Source of the DNA: Actinostola sp. cb2023
Lineage: Eukaryota; Cnidaria; Anthozoa; Actiniaria; Actinostolidae
Direction: 5' to 3'
NCBI GenBank assembly: GCA_033675265.1
Contig: JAUJYZ010001476.1
Span: 16,001-80,000, forward strand
Length of the DNA: 64,000 nucleotides
Under the pieces are notes generated by a model, which saw nothing but the letters and a program-made list of their open reading frames with translations, was not told the origin of the DNA and did no database searches. A program made the position numbers and the translations under genes. Below are positions 41,575-53,400 of the stretch, piece after piece. Every line of letters starts with the position of its first letter. The stretch's first letter is position 1.

Positions 41575-42745
41575 TTAAAGGTTCAAAACTACTCAAAGGA
41601 TTTATTACGCTACTCTTTGAGGGGTTAAAACTACTCTTCAAAGGGTTTATTACCCTACTCTTTGAGGGGTCAAAACTACTCTTCAAAGGGTTTATTACGC
41701 TACTCTTTGAGGGGTCAAAACTACTCAAAGGGTTTATTAGGGGTCAAAACTACTCTTCAAAGGGTTTATTACGCTATTCCGAGGGGTCAAAACTACTCTT
41801 CAAAGGGTTTATTACGCTATTCCGAGGGGTCAAAACTACTCTTCAAAGGGTTTATTACGCTACTCTTTAAGGGGTCAAAACTACTCTTCAAAGGGTTTAT
41901 TACGCTACTCTTTGAGGGGTTAAAACTACTCCTCAAAGGGTTTATTACGCTACTCTTTAAGGGGTCAAAACTACTCCTCAAAGGGTTTATTACGCTACTC
42001 TTTGAGGGGTCAAAACTACTCGTCAAAGGGTTTATTATGCTACTCTTTGAGGGGTTAAAACTACTCTTCAAAGGGTTTATTACGCTACTCTTTGAGGGGT
42101 CAAAACTACTCGTCAAAGGGTTTATTACGCTACTCTTTGAGGGGTCAAAACTACTCCTCAAAGGGTTTATTGCGCTACTCTTTGAGGGGTCAAAACTACT
42201 CGTCAAAGGGTTTATTATGCTACTCTTTGAGGGGTTAAAACTACTCTTCAAAGGGTTTATTACGCTACTCTTTGAGGGGCCAAAACTACTCGTCAAAGGG
42301 TTTATTACGCTACTCTTTGAGGGGTCAAAACTACTCCTCAAAGGGTTTATTACGCTACTCTTTGAGGGGTCAAAACTACTCGTCAAAGGGTTTATTATGC
42401 TACTCTTTGAGGGGTTAAAACTACTCTTCAAAGGGTTTATTACGCTACTCTTTGAGGGGTCAAAACTACTCGTCAAAGGGTTTATTACGCTACTCTTTGA
42501 GGGGTCAAAACTACTCCTCAAAGGGTTTATTACGCTACTCTTTGAGGGGTAAAAACTACTCTTCAAAGGGTTTATTACGCTACTCTTTGAGGGGTCAAAA
42601 CTACTCCTCAAAGGGTTTATTACGCTACTCTTTGAGGGGTTAAAACTACTCCTCAAAGGATCTATTACGCGACTCTTTGAGGGGTCAAAACTACTCCTCA
42701 AAGGATCTATTACGCTACTCTTTGAGGGGTCAAAGAGACCCTTCC
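41575..42745. repeat. Right subterminal array, 45-bp unit, ~25 copies
   Basis: The unit is ggggtcaaaactactcttca + aagggtttattacgctactc + tttga. Because 45 is divisible by three and stop-poor, long open frames appear on both strands (41662-42552 plus, 41817-42770 minus). They are repeat artefacts. The array lies just inside the right terminus of the CACTA-like element. Confidence 0.95.
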
Positions 42746-42854
42746 AGGAGTATGTGCTGGGAGGGGTCAAAATGACTCCTTTCGAGGGGTCGTCCTGGGG
42801 TCAAAAAAACGACTCCTTTGAAAGGGTCAAAATGATCCTTACGTTTTTACAGTG

Positions 42855-45800
42855 TGTTCTACCTATTAGGTACGCTAGTTGTAAAATATATTCTCAACAT
42901 AGGTCTCGAAACCTTACCTTTACCATGTCTACCATAAAAGTACAGAGATGTACAAATGATCGACACATTTACCTCATTATTCGGACAGTTCTTCGCCGAC
43001 ACTTCTTCTCGACTAACTCGATGGTTTGTTTATAATAATATACCAAAGTGGGCGCATAATTTTAGATACGAAACTGCATATACTTTATGACAGGAACATG
43101 TGGGCTCATATATTCCAGTCCACTGGAAATAGGACAGGGATACCAAGTATCGAAGAAGACAGTTTATGAGTTATCGGCGCGAAAATTCAACATCGCTGTT
43201 TGCCGTGTTCAATATCGGGGAAAAAAAACATTCATTCTCAGAAAGATTACATCAAAACTACATTGTGAAGGAAAAGAAAAGCAATTGTAACACAGTTTAC
43301 GTTGTTTTATTGTCATTTTTCTATGAAATTCTCCAGCTCCTTTACCAACCTTTGCACACGTTTGACAGCCGCCATCTTGAAACTCCCCATTATTATTCAC
43401 AAATTGTGGGCGGAGCGATCACGCAAGATGCCCTTTTATAGCGCGTCTTCGTGTTTTTAAAGTACATATTAGGTATTGTTTAAATACAGTAACATCACTA
43501 ATTAAGTACTGCTTAAGTATATATATTTGAAGAGGAACCAAATACAGGTTAATTACCTTTTAGATACATATTAAGGCTAAATGTTATATTACAGGTTAAA
43601 TATCAAAAAGGTAGGGATAAAGTATGCATTAAAGACGATTTGAATAAAATAAAGTAGTGTTTAAGTTTCATGCCCAAATACAAGTCAGGTATTTACTAAA
43701 ATACACATTAACCATTAATTAAGTATGTGTTAAGTAGTTGTGTTAAGTAGTGCTTAAATAAAATGCTCAATACTTGTTTCAAAATCCACTCACGTTTCAC
43801 AAATCAAACTGCTTTCTATTTGTTTTGATGTGTTTTAAAAGCGTTTCTGATGAGCTCGATGTGGATTTTGATTCGCAAAGAATACGAAGGATTTTGCCGG
43901 TTCGTATCACGAAAGAAAATGCTTGACCCGGCGGCCACGGTCTTCGAAATACTATAAAATTCATAAGATTCAATTCAAAGAATCATAAAATACACTCACT
44001 TTTCACAAACCCAACATATGAACTCGTTTCTATTTGATTAGTTCCCTGCTGACAGGAATTTGATTAGATGCATTTAGCGCCACTTCTGAAATTATTTAGC
44101 ATCGGTCTTGTGTCGCGAAGGATCGATGAGTCCTTCGATCGCTAGACTTCGCTGTATTTCTGGAGTATCTAGATATAGCTCTATTTTAATGCAGCATTGC
44201 TTTTGAGAAAATATCCAAGCATTCTCCCTTAAGACTTTAGCGCTCAGTCACTTCCCATCGACTATATATCGCAGGCTACGTGCGAGAAAATCACTCTTCG
44301 TCTTCCAGTTTGCTTCAATCCTCTGCACTTTAACCATAGTTAATTGCTTTAACCAGTAATGAATAATGCTCAGGGTCACTCTTAAAATGGTACGCTGTCG
44401 TTATCAGTGAGAATAGTCGCACGATTAACACGATTGACCAAAGAACTGCTTATATTCGCCGTGTATTCGCCATTCCATAACAGTAAATGTATGTAAGAAA
44501 GTGCTGTGTTTGTCTGAGTCCGCGGGGGGTCACAATTTCCGTGACGTCATTACCGCGCTTCGCTATTACAATATAGCCACGATGTTCACAATTACACATG
44601 ATAGTTTCCATGGAAACATGGAATGTGACCTTTGAACTTTAATTTAAATATTTAATATAAAAGCTTCCTGCATCATATTAAAGCGTTTTACTATGCAGGC
44701 AATTGTTATACAAGTGAATCAGAGTTAGTCCATAGTATATATATCCAACGAGGACAATTGCAAATATTATCGGTAAGGCTGATTTAGGCTAAAATGAAAT
44801 ATGATACTTTCAATCTAAGATTGCTTAACAGTATTTTTCTTCACCGTCCTCGATGGGGTTATAAGTAATGACTTACCCCCTATTCATATCCATAAAAATA
44901 TCAGACATATGAAAACACTTGACTATAATGCAGAAGGCTTTTATAAAATGAGATTTCAATTAGAGTTCAAAGGTCACATAGTCTCGATATAAATGCACGC
45001 TATCATACAAAACCTATAATCTACGTCTACTAAGGAATTTAGATTTAGATTTTTTCAAGAAGAACTTATTTTTTGAAATGGGCAAAAAAGGTGTAAAATC
45101 ATTTATATATTCTGCAAGTTTTCAAATGTCAATAATCAGCACAAAGGCGTTTTTGTATAATAAATGATTCCTTAGTAGACGTCATCAAATTTGCATATTG
45201 AGATTTCAAACCTCTATAACTCGAATTTTATGAAATATTTCTAGCATACATGCCATTCAAGCTGTTACCATAATGCAGTTCGGTCTTGGAACGACGTATA
45301 ACATATATTGCCTATGGACTGATGATGTCCACGACAACTTTTTTTTTAATAGGTGTATACGGTTACGGTACGACACATCATGGCCCTTCTCGATCTGACC
45401 TTATAAATAAATGATTTTAAAATGGCTATAACTCGCTCAATTCTCGTCGAAATCGCTTCAAATCTTCAATGTACAGTTCAGTTCAGTTTTATTACACTTC
45501 AGAACCCTATATGATTATATAAACGATTTTATAGAGGATTTCATTTTACCTTCGATTATCTTATTGATTTTATTGACATTATCCACATACATTATCCTAT
45601 AATAATGTACGGATACACAGCTTGGGCTACCTGTGCAGGAATAGCGGAATCACGTGGACAAACAGGGAAATGCACTTCATGCTGTGGGGTTAATTAAAAT
45701 CAGCATGCTGCGATACATCGGCGAACGACGATGTAGAGATAATTTAAGAGCAACAATCAATTATCAAAATATTAAAAATTATACAATTACAATGGTATAC

Positions 45801-45869
45801 AATAATAATATAAAAAAAAAAAAATAAAAATAAAAATATGGAAATATAATGATAACATAACTGTGAAGT
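42855..45869. other. Intergenic region, no gene seen
   Basis: AT-rich DNA between the CACTA-like element and the next TTAA element. Small frames at 43087-43441 have no recognisable domain. It includes repeats of ttaagta-type words (43465-43765), a half-copy of the 17410-17792 MITE (45025-45235) and one cacagcttgggctacctgtg end near 45617. Confidence 0.6.
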
Positions 45870-46756
45870 TTAAAGGCACAGCTTAGACCGTGATGCTTTT
45901 CGCGCTTCTATTTTTGTTTTGAACCTCACGAGGTCGAGGCTTTGTCCTTCGTGTGTTGGCTGTCTGAGTACGCCGTTTGAGTTGAGTACTGAGATCTTTA
46001 TAATAATTCGATCTTTCAAAATGGAAACAAGTGACCGCCGGAATCTATGCAAAGTACTCCTAGAGGCGAAAAAACGGCAATTTTTAATTTTTACGATTCC
46101 TTTCTGGGAGAAGAAAGTATGAACACACTCGACTCGAGAGTGATTTTAGTCACGCTGAGGTACGGTATAAAGTATTCTTCTTCGACGCCAATTACTCAAT
46201 TTTCTTGTATAATTAGCTGTTATTACCATCTTTAAAACACTAACACAATGTTTCTTTGTACTAAGGATATTGAAAATGAAGCGATCAAGTGCTGATGCAA
46301 AGGCCAATGTGTACCTTCGGCTAGTAGTACTTCGCATTCTTCGAGTTTCGGTGTCAGCTCTGTTACTGAAGTTTTGTGTAGTAGAAATTCAGCTAAAATA
46401 CTGTTTGTTCTGCCTTTGAAGCCCAAGCTTCGTTTTCGTTCGTTCCACAGATCGAAAACTGAAGAACGAAGACGAATTACTCGCAATCACCTGGTAGTCG
46501 AGGCCATCCGCGGACCGGCTTCGACATGAAAATCGAAATAAATTCCCAAGACTTAAAAAATAAAAAATAAAGCGCTAAAAACTTCCCTTGCTCATAAACG
46601 AATACTAGTAATTAACTTTAACTGAATAAAATAATTCTCAAACGGCCGATGCAGTCGACGGATTGTAAACCTCACTTGATGAATTTTCAGCATTACAAAA
46701 ATGGCTAATTTGATTAGCATGCGCGCTAAGCATCACGGTCTAAGCTGGGCCTTTAA
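45870..46756. mobile_element. TTAA-flanked TIR element 4
   Basis: Ends TTAAaggcacagcttagaccg and inverse ggtctaagctgggcctTTAA, then gtgatgctt in both arms, ~32 bp. TTAA is at 45870-45873 and 46753-46756. Short frames inside have no known domain. Confidence 0.85.
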
Positions 46757-46855
46757 TTGAAGTTTAATTGATCTGATATGAATTGAATTATACATATCAG
46801 TGTCATTACTGAAGTCAGTATTTGCTGGTTCATTTATAAGCACTTGCTGATCAAT

Positions 46856-46953
46856 AGCAATCTCGTCCCCAGAGCCTGCGTTTCTTTCGGCCAGCGGCGA
46901 AGGACGTGTTCTCGTCGCTGGCCGAAACGCAGGCTCTGGGGATGAGATTGCAA
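46856..46953. repeat. Foldback hairpin upstream of gene B
   Basis: gcaatctcgtccccagagcc ... tttcggccagcg is mirrored to gctggccgaaacgcaggctc..gagattgc. Arms ~40 bp around gaaggacgtgttctcg. Confidence 0.9.
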
Positions 46954-47360
46954 CAATGCGGAAATACGGTCCCTGTTCAAACATTGGGGTATTATGTTTC
47001 GCTGATGAATCGTGCTCGCCATACTTTTTTTAAAGCTCGAATTCCGCTACTCTTCTCCGAAGAAATAGAGACATTGCTCTCAAACAGGGTTAGTATTAGT
47101 ATGGTATTCTATCGGTCAATAGTGTTTATGTGCGAGGGAGAGACACTGAGCCAGTCAGGATTTGGGCGATAATGAATTTGCACATTGAGTATAATTTATT
47201 TGACAAGCATTTGATGTCATTTCATCTCAGCTTTCTGTTGAACAACAACTGGTAGAAGCTAGTAGTTATAAAGATGATAATTAACTGATGTATTTTTGGT
47301 TCTATGATTGTAGGGGTTCTTGAATTGATCCACGCTCGCTTCTGTAGTTCGTCACTCGAA

Positions 47361-47445
47361 ATGGAAGGAAGCCTGTCAACTGCAGCCTGCACTTTGATGG
47401 CTTGCTTCGCTTTCTCTTTGCTTCATACAACAAACGGCCAAAATG
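47361..47445 (+). CDS. Gene B exon 1: signal peptide
   Basis: The ATG at 47361 opens MEGSLSTAACTLMACFAFSL then LHTTNGQN, a short N-region and hydrophobic core with a likely cleavage near TNG. The donor AAATG/gtaag leaves phase 1, matching the next exon. This link across 13 kb is inferred from phase and content. Confidence 0.7.
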
Positions 47446-50400
47446 GTAAGTTTTCATTTTGAAAATTATCAACTTATAATATTCCTTTTCTATATATTGT
47501 TTTTTAAGTAATTTGAAGTTCTGGCGCAATTCGATCTATAGTATTAGGGAGTTTAAGATTGAGCGACGTCTGACGTCGGGACGTGACCGGAAACGAAATT
47601 TCTTTGTTGACATATCTACTGCGCATGTGCGGTGAAGTTGCAGATCACACGTCGACGTTTTCCCTACAACGCGAAAATCAACAATCGACGTCTTGCTAAA
47701 AACGTGAGCAGTTTTCCATCTTTTTTGGTACTTATTTTAATACTCTTTAATCATACAATGCCTCGGATTTACTGAAATGATATCGATATTCATTTATTTT
47801 AGGTTGCAAGTCACAGAGGCCTTGTTTGGTTGGTATTTTTGAGCATTTTACAGATAAAATCTGAACTTAGCTATCGAAATGGCGGACTACAAAGAGTAAG
47901 TAAGGAAGTTTTCGTCTTTCAACTGAAGTCTCTGCATTTTCAGGAGATGATATTAGCAGATATGTACTTCTACCTATTGTGCATTGATATTCTAGTATAT
48001 TTCTGATGATTTAACCGTATGCAAACAATTTTAGCAACACATATATAATTATGTAAATAATTCTGTAACCTACAAAATGTAGCTAATTAACTTACATGTA
48101 GCTTGTAATTTTAAAACACTTAATTTGCCTTTTTATTGTAAGATCTAGTCCTTTATACTATGTAAACAAATTACATTATAAATACTTACTTTTTGTCATT
48201 GTCTGGCGAACATATTTATTTCATCACCATAGCAAAATGATAATTTGAAGCGAAAATTAAAAAGTAAGAGATAAATACCGAGAACGGAGGCAATAAGCCA
48301 TATAAATCCCGAGGCCGTAGGCCAGAGGGATTTATAGGCTTATTGCCGACGTTCGAGGTATTTATCTGACTTAGTTTACATTTGACAAGGTTTTCGCAAG
48401 AAGCAATCTGAGGCATTTTCTGGTATTTTTTGGAGTGTTATTTAGTATGAATACTATGAATAGCATGAATACTATGAGTAGAATTGAATAGCATTTGCTC
48501 ATTATGAATTCACAGGGCTGTATATGGATACATCCCGGTGAATTCATAATGAGCAATTCAATTATATTCTATTGTTCAACCGGTCAATACCGGAGATAAA
48601 GCCCTATGAATAACAAAGAAAACCGTGTCAAATGTAAACTAACGATCGATAGTAACTTATTTACCAAGTCTAATATTTTTTTATTCATTCATATTTGGCA
48701 TTTATGAAATACACTCAATTGCAGAAAGGTTGTAGTATACATTTATACAAATATCTAATGAGATACAATATGCAATATACAATAGTGCAAAACATCGCTT
48801 ATTTTCTTCTAATATATATCAGAATCATCAATTTTAGATTAGTATCGCATTCAACAAGGTCAACACAATAATTTTCAGCACTATTTTGTGCTTAAACAGT
48901 TGTATTTTAGCATGTCTAACATTTTGCATCTCATTAGATATTTGTATATTTGTATAAATGTATACTACAACGTTTCTGCAATTGAGTGTGTATAACTTAT
49001 ATGGAAATCCAAATGGGGCCACACTAGTGAACAAACGCCTGACGGACATTTATTCATTTATTATTACTTAAATTTTATTCATTTTTATTTATTTATTTAC
49101 ATAATGTATTAATTTATTGTCATATAATTGTTGATAATATTTTACAAACAGTCAATAATAAATTATAATTAACTAATAGAAGATGACTCCGTGCTTCTAT
49201 ACAAAAATAATGCATGCTGAGGTCTTGCATGACCTCAGAAGTGCATTATTACTCGGGCACTTCCGGAGGAAGCCCGAGTTAGAAAATGCACTTTCTTTTT
49301 TTTTTTATTCGTCGGACACAAAATGCCAAGTATTTGATCGTATCGAGTTTCAAGATAACTCAGCAGATAAGGGAGCAAGCTACTCTCCGGTCCCTGAATT
49401 CGCGGAAAACCGCTCTAATCGCTAAACAAACGACACACAGGACTCAAGTAGTTATTTAATCTTAGATTATTTGAAAGCAGTTTGAGATCTTCAAGATATT
49501 GAAAGGTCAGGATTCTAGTTATAATCAAACTCACGACCAGCGATGTAACTACATCATCAAAAGCAAATCAATTGAACTCAAAGTCAACTGAAAGGTAATT
49601 AAACAATTGAACTCAAGCTCAAAAGCAAATCAAATGAACTCAAGAACTACAATACAAATGAACTCTAATGTTGACTTAAATGTGAACTCAACTGAGTACT
49701 GCCTAGCCAAGCATGTATATCACAACTTGAAGCCAGATGTACTGATTCAGAAGTGTGATTCATAATACCCGACTATTCAGCTTCTTCTTCTGTAATAGAT
49801 CCCTAAAATCTAAGGACGTTTGATTTCGATTATATTTTTTGCCGTTCACTGACCTGTTTTGAGCGTGGAAATTCTGTTTTAAATAGCGCTAGGCGGCAGT
49901 TCTAAAATTAGGTCGCGACAATACTTACTGAGCAAATATATCTTTCTCTTGGTGTTTTATTTTCAGCAATCGCAAAGAAACTGAGAGTCCAGTCGTATGT
50001 CCTTGAGTATTTATAATTAAACTCACGACCAGCGATGTAACTACATCTATTGACAGAAAGCTATATGTATAGAAGTCATGCAAACAATCGAGCCAGTCGA
50101 GACTGAAAAGCAAGCCATGCATCGAAACGCATACGCGTACTACATACCAGATACGCATATTCTAAATCTTCCTCGAGCGTTTTCGAAAGGGCTGTTCTAC
50201 GACTTCGTTCCACGAACTCGAACTCATCAAAAAATGAACTGAAAAGCAAATGAAATGAACTCAAAAACTATCATACCTCGCTATGTCATGTTTGTTATTA
50301 GGCGACATTGGACCCCAGAATAGGCCTTTTGTTGCTAATTGTAATAGTACGTGTACAGTTCTGTCCTTGAGTATTTATAATTGAACTCACGACCAGCGCC

Positions 50401-53400
50401 GTGTAACTACATCTATTATGGAACGCTATATGTACAGAAGTCATGCAAACAGTCGAGCCAGTCGAGACTGAAAAGCAAATGAAATGAACTCAAAAACTAT
50501 CATGACCTCGCTATGCCATGTTTGTTGCTAATTGTAATAGTACGTGTACAGTTATGTCCTTGAGTATTTATAATTAAACTCACGACCAACGATGTATAAC
50601 TCCATCTATTGACAGAAAGCTATATGTACAGAAGTCATGCAAACAGTCGAGCCAGTCGAGTTATTTTCAGTAACTCATGATGGATGTTTATTTTATTCCA
50701 CGTTTGAAAAATTCAGAAGGAAAAGGAATCGTTAAAATCGTACTTCAAAACTACATCAAAGCATTTAAGGCGAGCAAGGTCAATGTTCGTAAATCGAGAT
50801 CGACATAGCCCTTCATCAGACATATATACTGTCAGTCATTGTCAGGTCTCTCCTCACGCAACTGACATTGTCCTTTTCATAAGCCCGAGTGTACGCTCAT
50901 TGAGCGTCTTGTTTTTGTATAGAAGCACAGCGAGTCATCTTCTATTAGCTTTATAATATAAAACTAGTTTTAAACAGGCTTTCTGCTCTGTCTTTGCTGC
51001 CCCGTGCATCTAGAAATTTAACATAATAATGCACGCTCATCAACCAATAAAATTGCGCGTTCTTGGGAGGTACACATATAGTTTATACTCTTACATCAAT
51101 ATCTTGGATGATAACAGTTATATCTAGAGCTCTTGATAGCATATGTTACAACCAAGGACCAACTTATTATTATTATTATTATTAATATTATTAACTTTTC
51201 CAATAACTAACTGGTCAATGAATTTATTTTACAGACCAATGGCATGGACTGACAAGCATAATATTATTCTTGAATCCATATATGCACAAGAAGGGCTCTC
51301 CAGAAAGGGGGAAAGTATGGAACACTATTTCTGAAAAGCTGAATGGTAATGCAACCCACCGATTTGAGGTAGATCACCGAGGAGTCCGTGACCATTACAT
51401 GCTATTAAAAAAGAAATACAAAAAAGAAGATATCTGATGAAATTAAAGCCAGTGGCATTGCCCCGAAAGACACAGAACTGGACAGGATTGTGGCTGAAGT
51501 TATTGACATGGAAGAGTCCTCCACCTCCTTTGAACAGGCTGATAGTCAAGGAAAGAAAAAAATCAGATGCAGATGAGAGGAATAAGGCTGAGGACATCAG
51601 ACACAAAGCCATGGAGACGCTTGCTGAGACAAAAAAAAGAAGAGCATCTACTTCATCTACAGAGGAAGACGATGAAGATGAAGATGTGAAGTTACCTGCA
51701 AATAAGCGTTTCCGTAGGAATGGTGATGAAACCATCTCCTTTCTAAAAATGAAAAATGAAGTAGAGGTTGAGCTAAGGAAGGAAGAAATTGCTTTACAAA
51801 AGGAGGTAAAAGAAAATGAGTTAAAGAAATTTGATTTGTACCTCCAACAACAAACAAATGCAAACCCAACAAGCAAATGTGATGGAGTACATGCAAAAAA
51901 ACAACAACAGATTCAGCAGCAACAACAAATGCAGATGATGCAACAACAACAACAACAAACACAAATGATGATGGCCATGATGCAGCGTCTACTTCCACAA
52001 TAGTAATAGTCATGTGTTTGTGATATCAAAACATTATATTGACTCATTCTCAAAAAGGTTGTCTATGCAGTATATATATATATTATAATATTAATTGTAG
52101 TTGTGAAGTTTATAAAACGAGAGACCGTGTTTTATCGGCCTATAAAGATCCGAGCCATAGGACTCCGAGCAAGGATCTTTATGGCTGATAAAACACGGGC
52201 TCGAGTTTTATAAACGACTTCTAAAACTCCATCCCAATTTACCTTGATTTATAACAGTATTACACAAATTCGAAGCAAATAATACAAGAAAATTACAAAA
52301 CTTTCTTGTATAGGTACTTGTGACATCACTGATCATGCGCAGGGTATTCTTCAACTCATCCCACATTGGAGAGCGGGTTTTCAATTCGTATGTAGGAAGC
52401 TGTAAGGATATTCATAACTTGATGTCGGTGAATAATGCAAAGGTCAGTGATACGAGTAAACGAGACCTTGGCAGTCTTTCACTGACAAAGAACTGATGTT
52501 TTATTCATAAGTGTTTTATCGGGCTATAAAGATCCATGCATGTGACCGATTGGATAACCCTGATTGGAACAATATTGCTCATGAATTATTAATGAGTTTT
52601 AGAAATATATGTATCACATTCATTAATAATTCATGAGGAGTTACAACCGGCCGTGGCAGCAGAGCTTAATATTATTGTATTTCTGATACAAAATTGTCTT
52701 GATTTGTATAGACTTCAACTTTGATTTTCTTGGCCAAACTTATACTGGTATCTTGAAAATTATATGGTATTCAGTAACATTATTTAATATATCTGTGGAT
52801 ACGATATAATAATAATAATAATAATAAAATATAAGTCCTATACAATATGCATCTGTGTAGTATAAGATGTACAAATCATGTATAACTGAACAATTAAGCT
52901 GTCATATACATGGTAATAGCCTCCCTCGCATCCGTTTTTAGTTCCGTCATGTATGACTAGCTACTTAAAATAAGTGTAATTTATTATTGCTCTATCGTGG
53001 ATTTTTCAGACGGCTCATGTAAGCGAGAGCGTATGACACGAGCCGTCTGTAAAATCAGGCTAGGTTTTTGTTTTTAATATTGTAACAGGTGTATTTGAAT
53101 ATTATCATGGACAACCATTTATTTGAATGATGCCATTATGGTTTTTAAATGTATTAATAATTTAGTACCCGACTATTTATCTAATAAGTTTGTCTTACGT
53201 TCCCAAATTCATACTAGAAATACTAGGAACACAATAAATAATCAGTTAGATATCCCTCGCTGTCGCCACAGGACAACGATCATTCTCCTATCGTGGATGT
53301 AGACTATGGAATAATGTAAGTAATGATCTTAAATCTATAGAAAGTGTGAGCACCTTTAAGCGTAGAGTTATGAATCAGCTGCGTTCGGGTTAGCTCTTAT

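Larger units (their letters stand above)
28303..42854. mobile_element. CACTA/EnSpm-like transposon with two divergent genes
   Basis: The left end is cactgtaaaaacgtagg and the right end is its inverse, ccttacgtttttacagtg, so both termini are CACTG. The TIR covers about 17 bp with one mismatch, then similar words (gttttgaccc; gggtcaaaatg). Just inside each end is a long tandem array of related gagtc/tttgagg/gtcaaaa words, as in the subterminal repeats of CACTA elements. Between them are a transposase-like gene (minus) and a SAM-domain gene (plus). I see no clean target duplication (left flank ata, right flank tgt). Several MITEs lie in its introns. Confidence 0.7.

Noticed and set aside
41662..42770. 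Long open frames on both strands (296 and 317 codons)
   Set aside because: Both come from a 45-bp tandem unit divisible by three; they encode only the repeated unit, and there is no start, splice or homology support.
51325..51876. 183-codon minus-strand frame
   Set aside because: Antisense of the Myb-like pseudogene, Ser/Phe-rich because the plus strand is Lys/Glu-rich.
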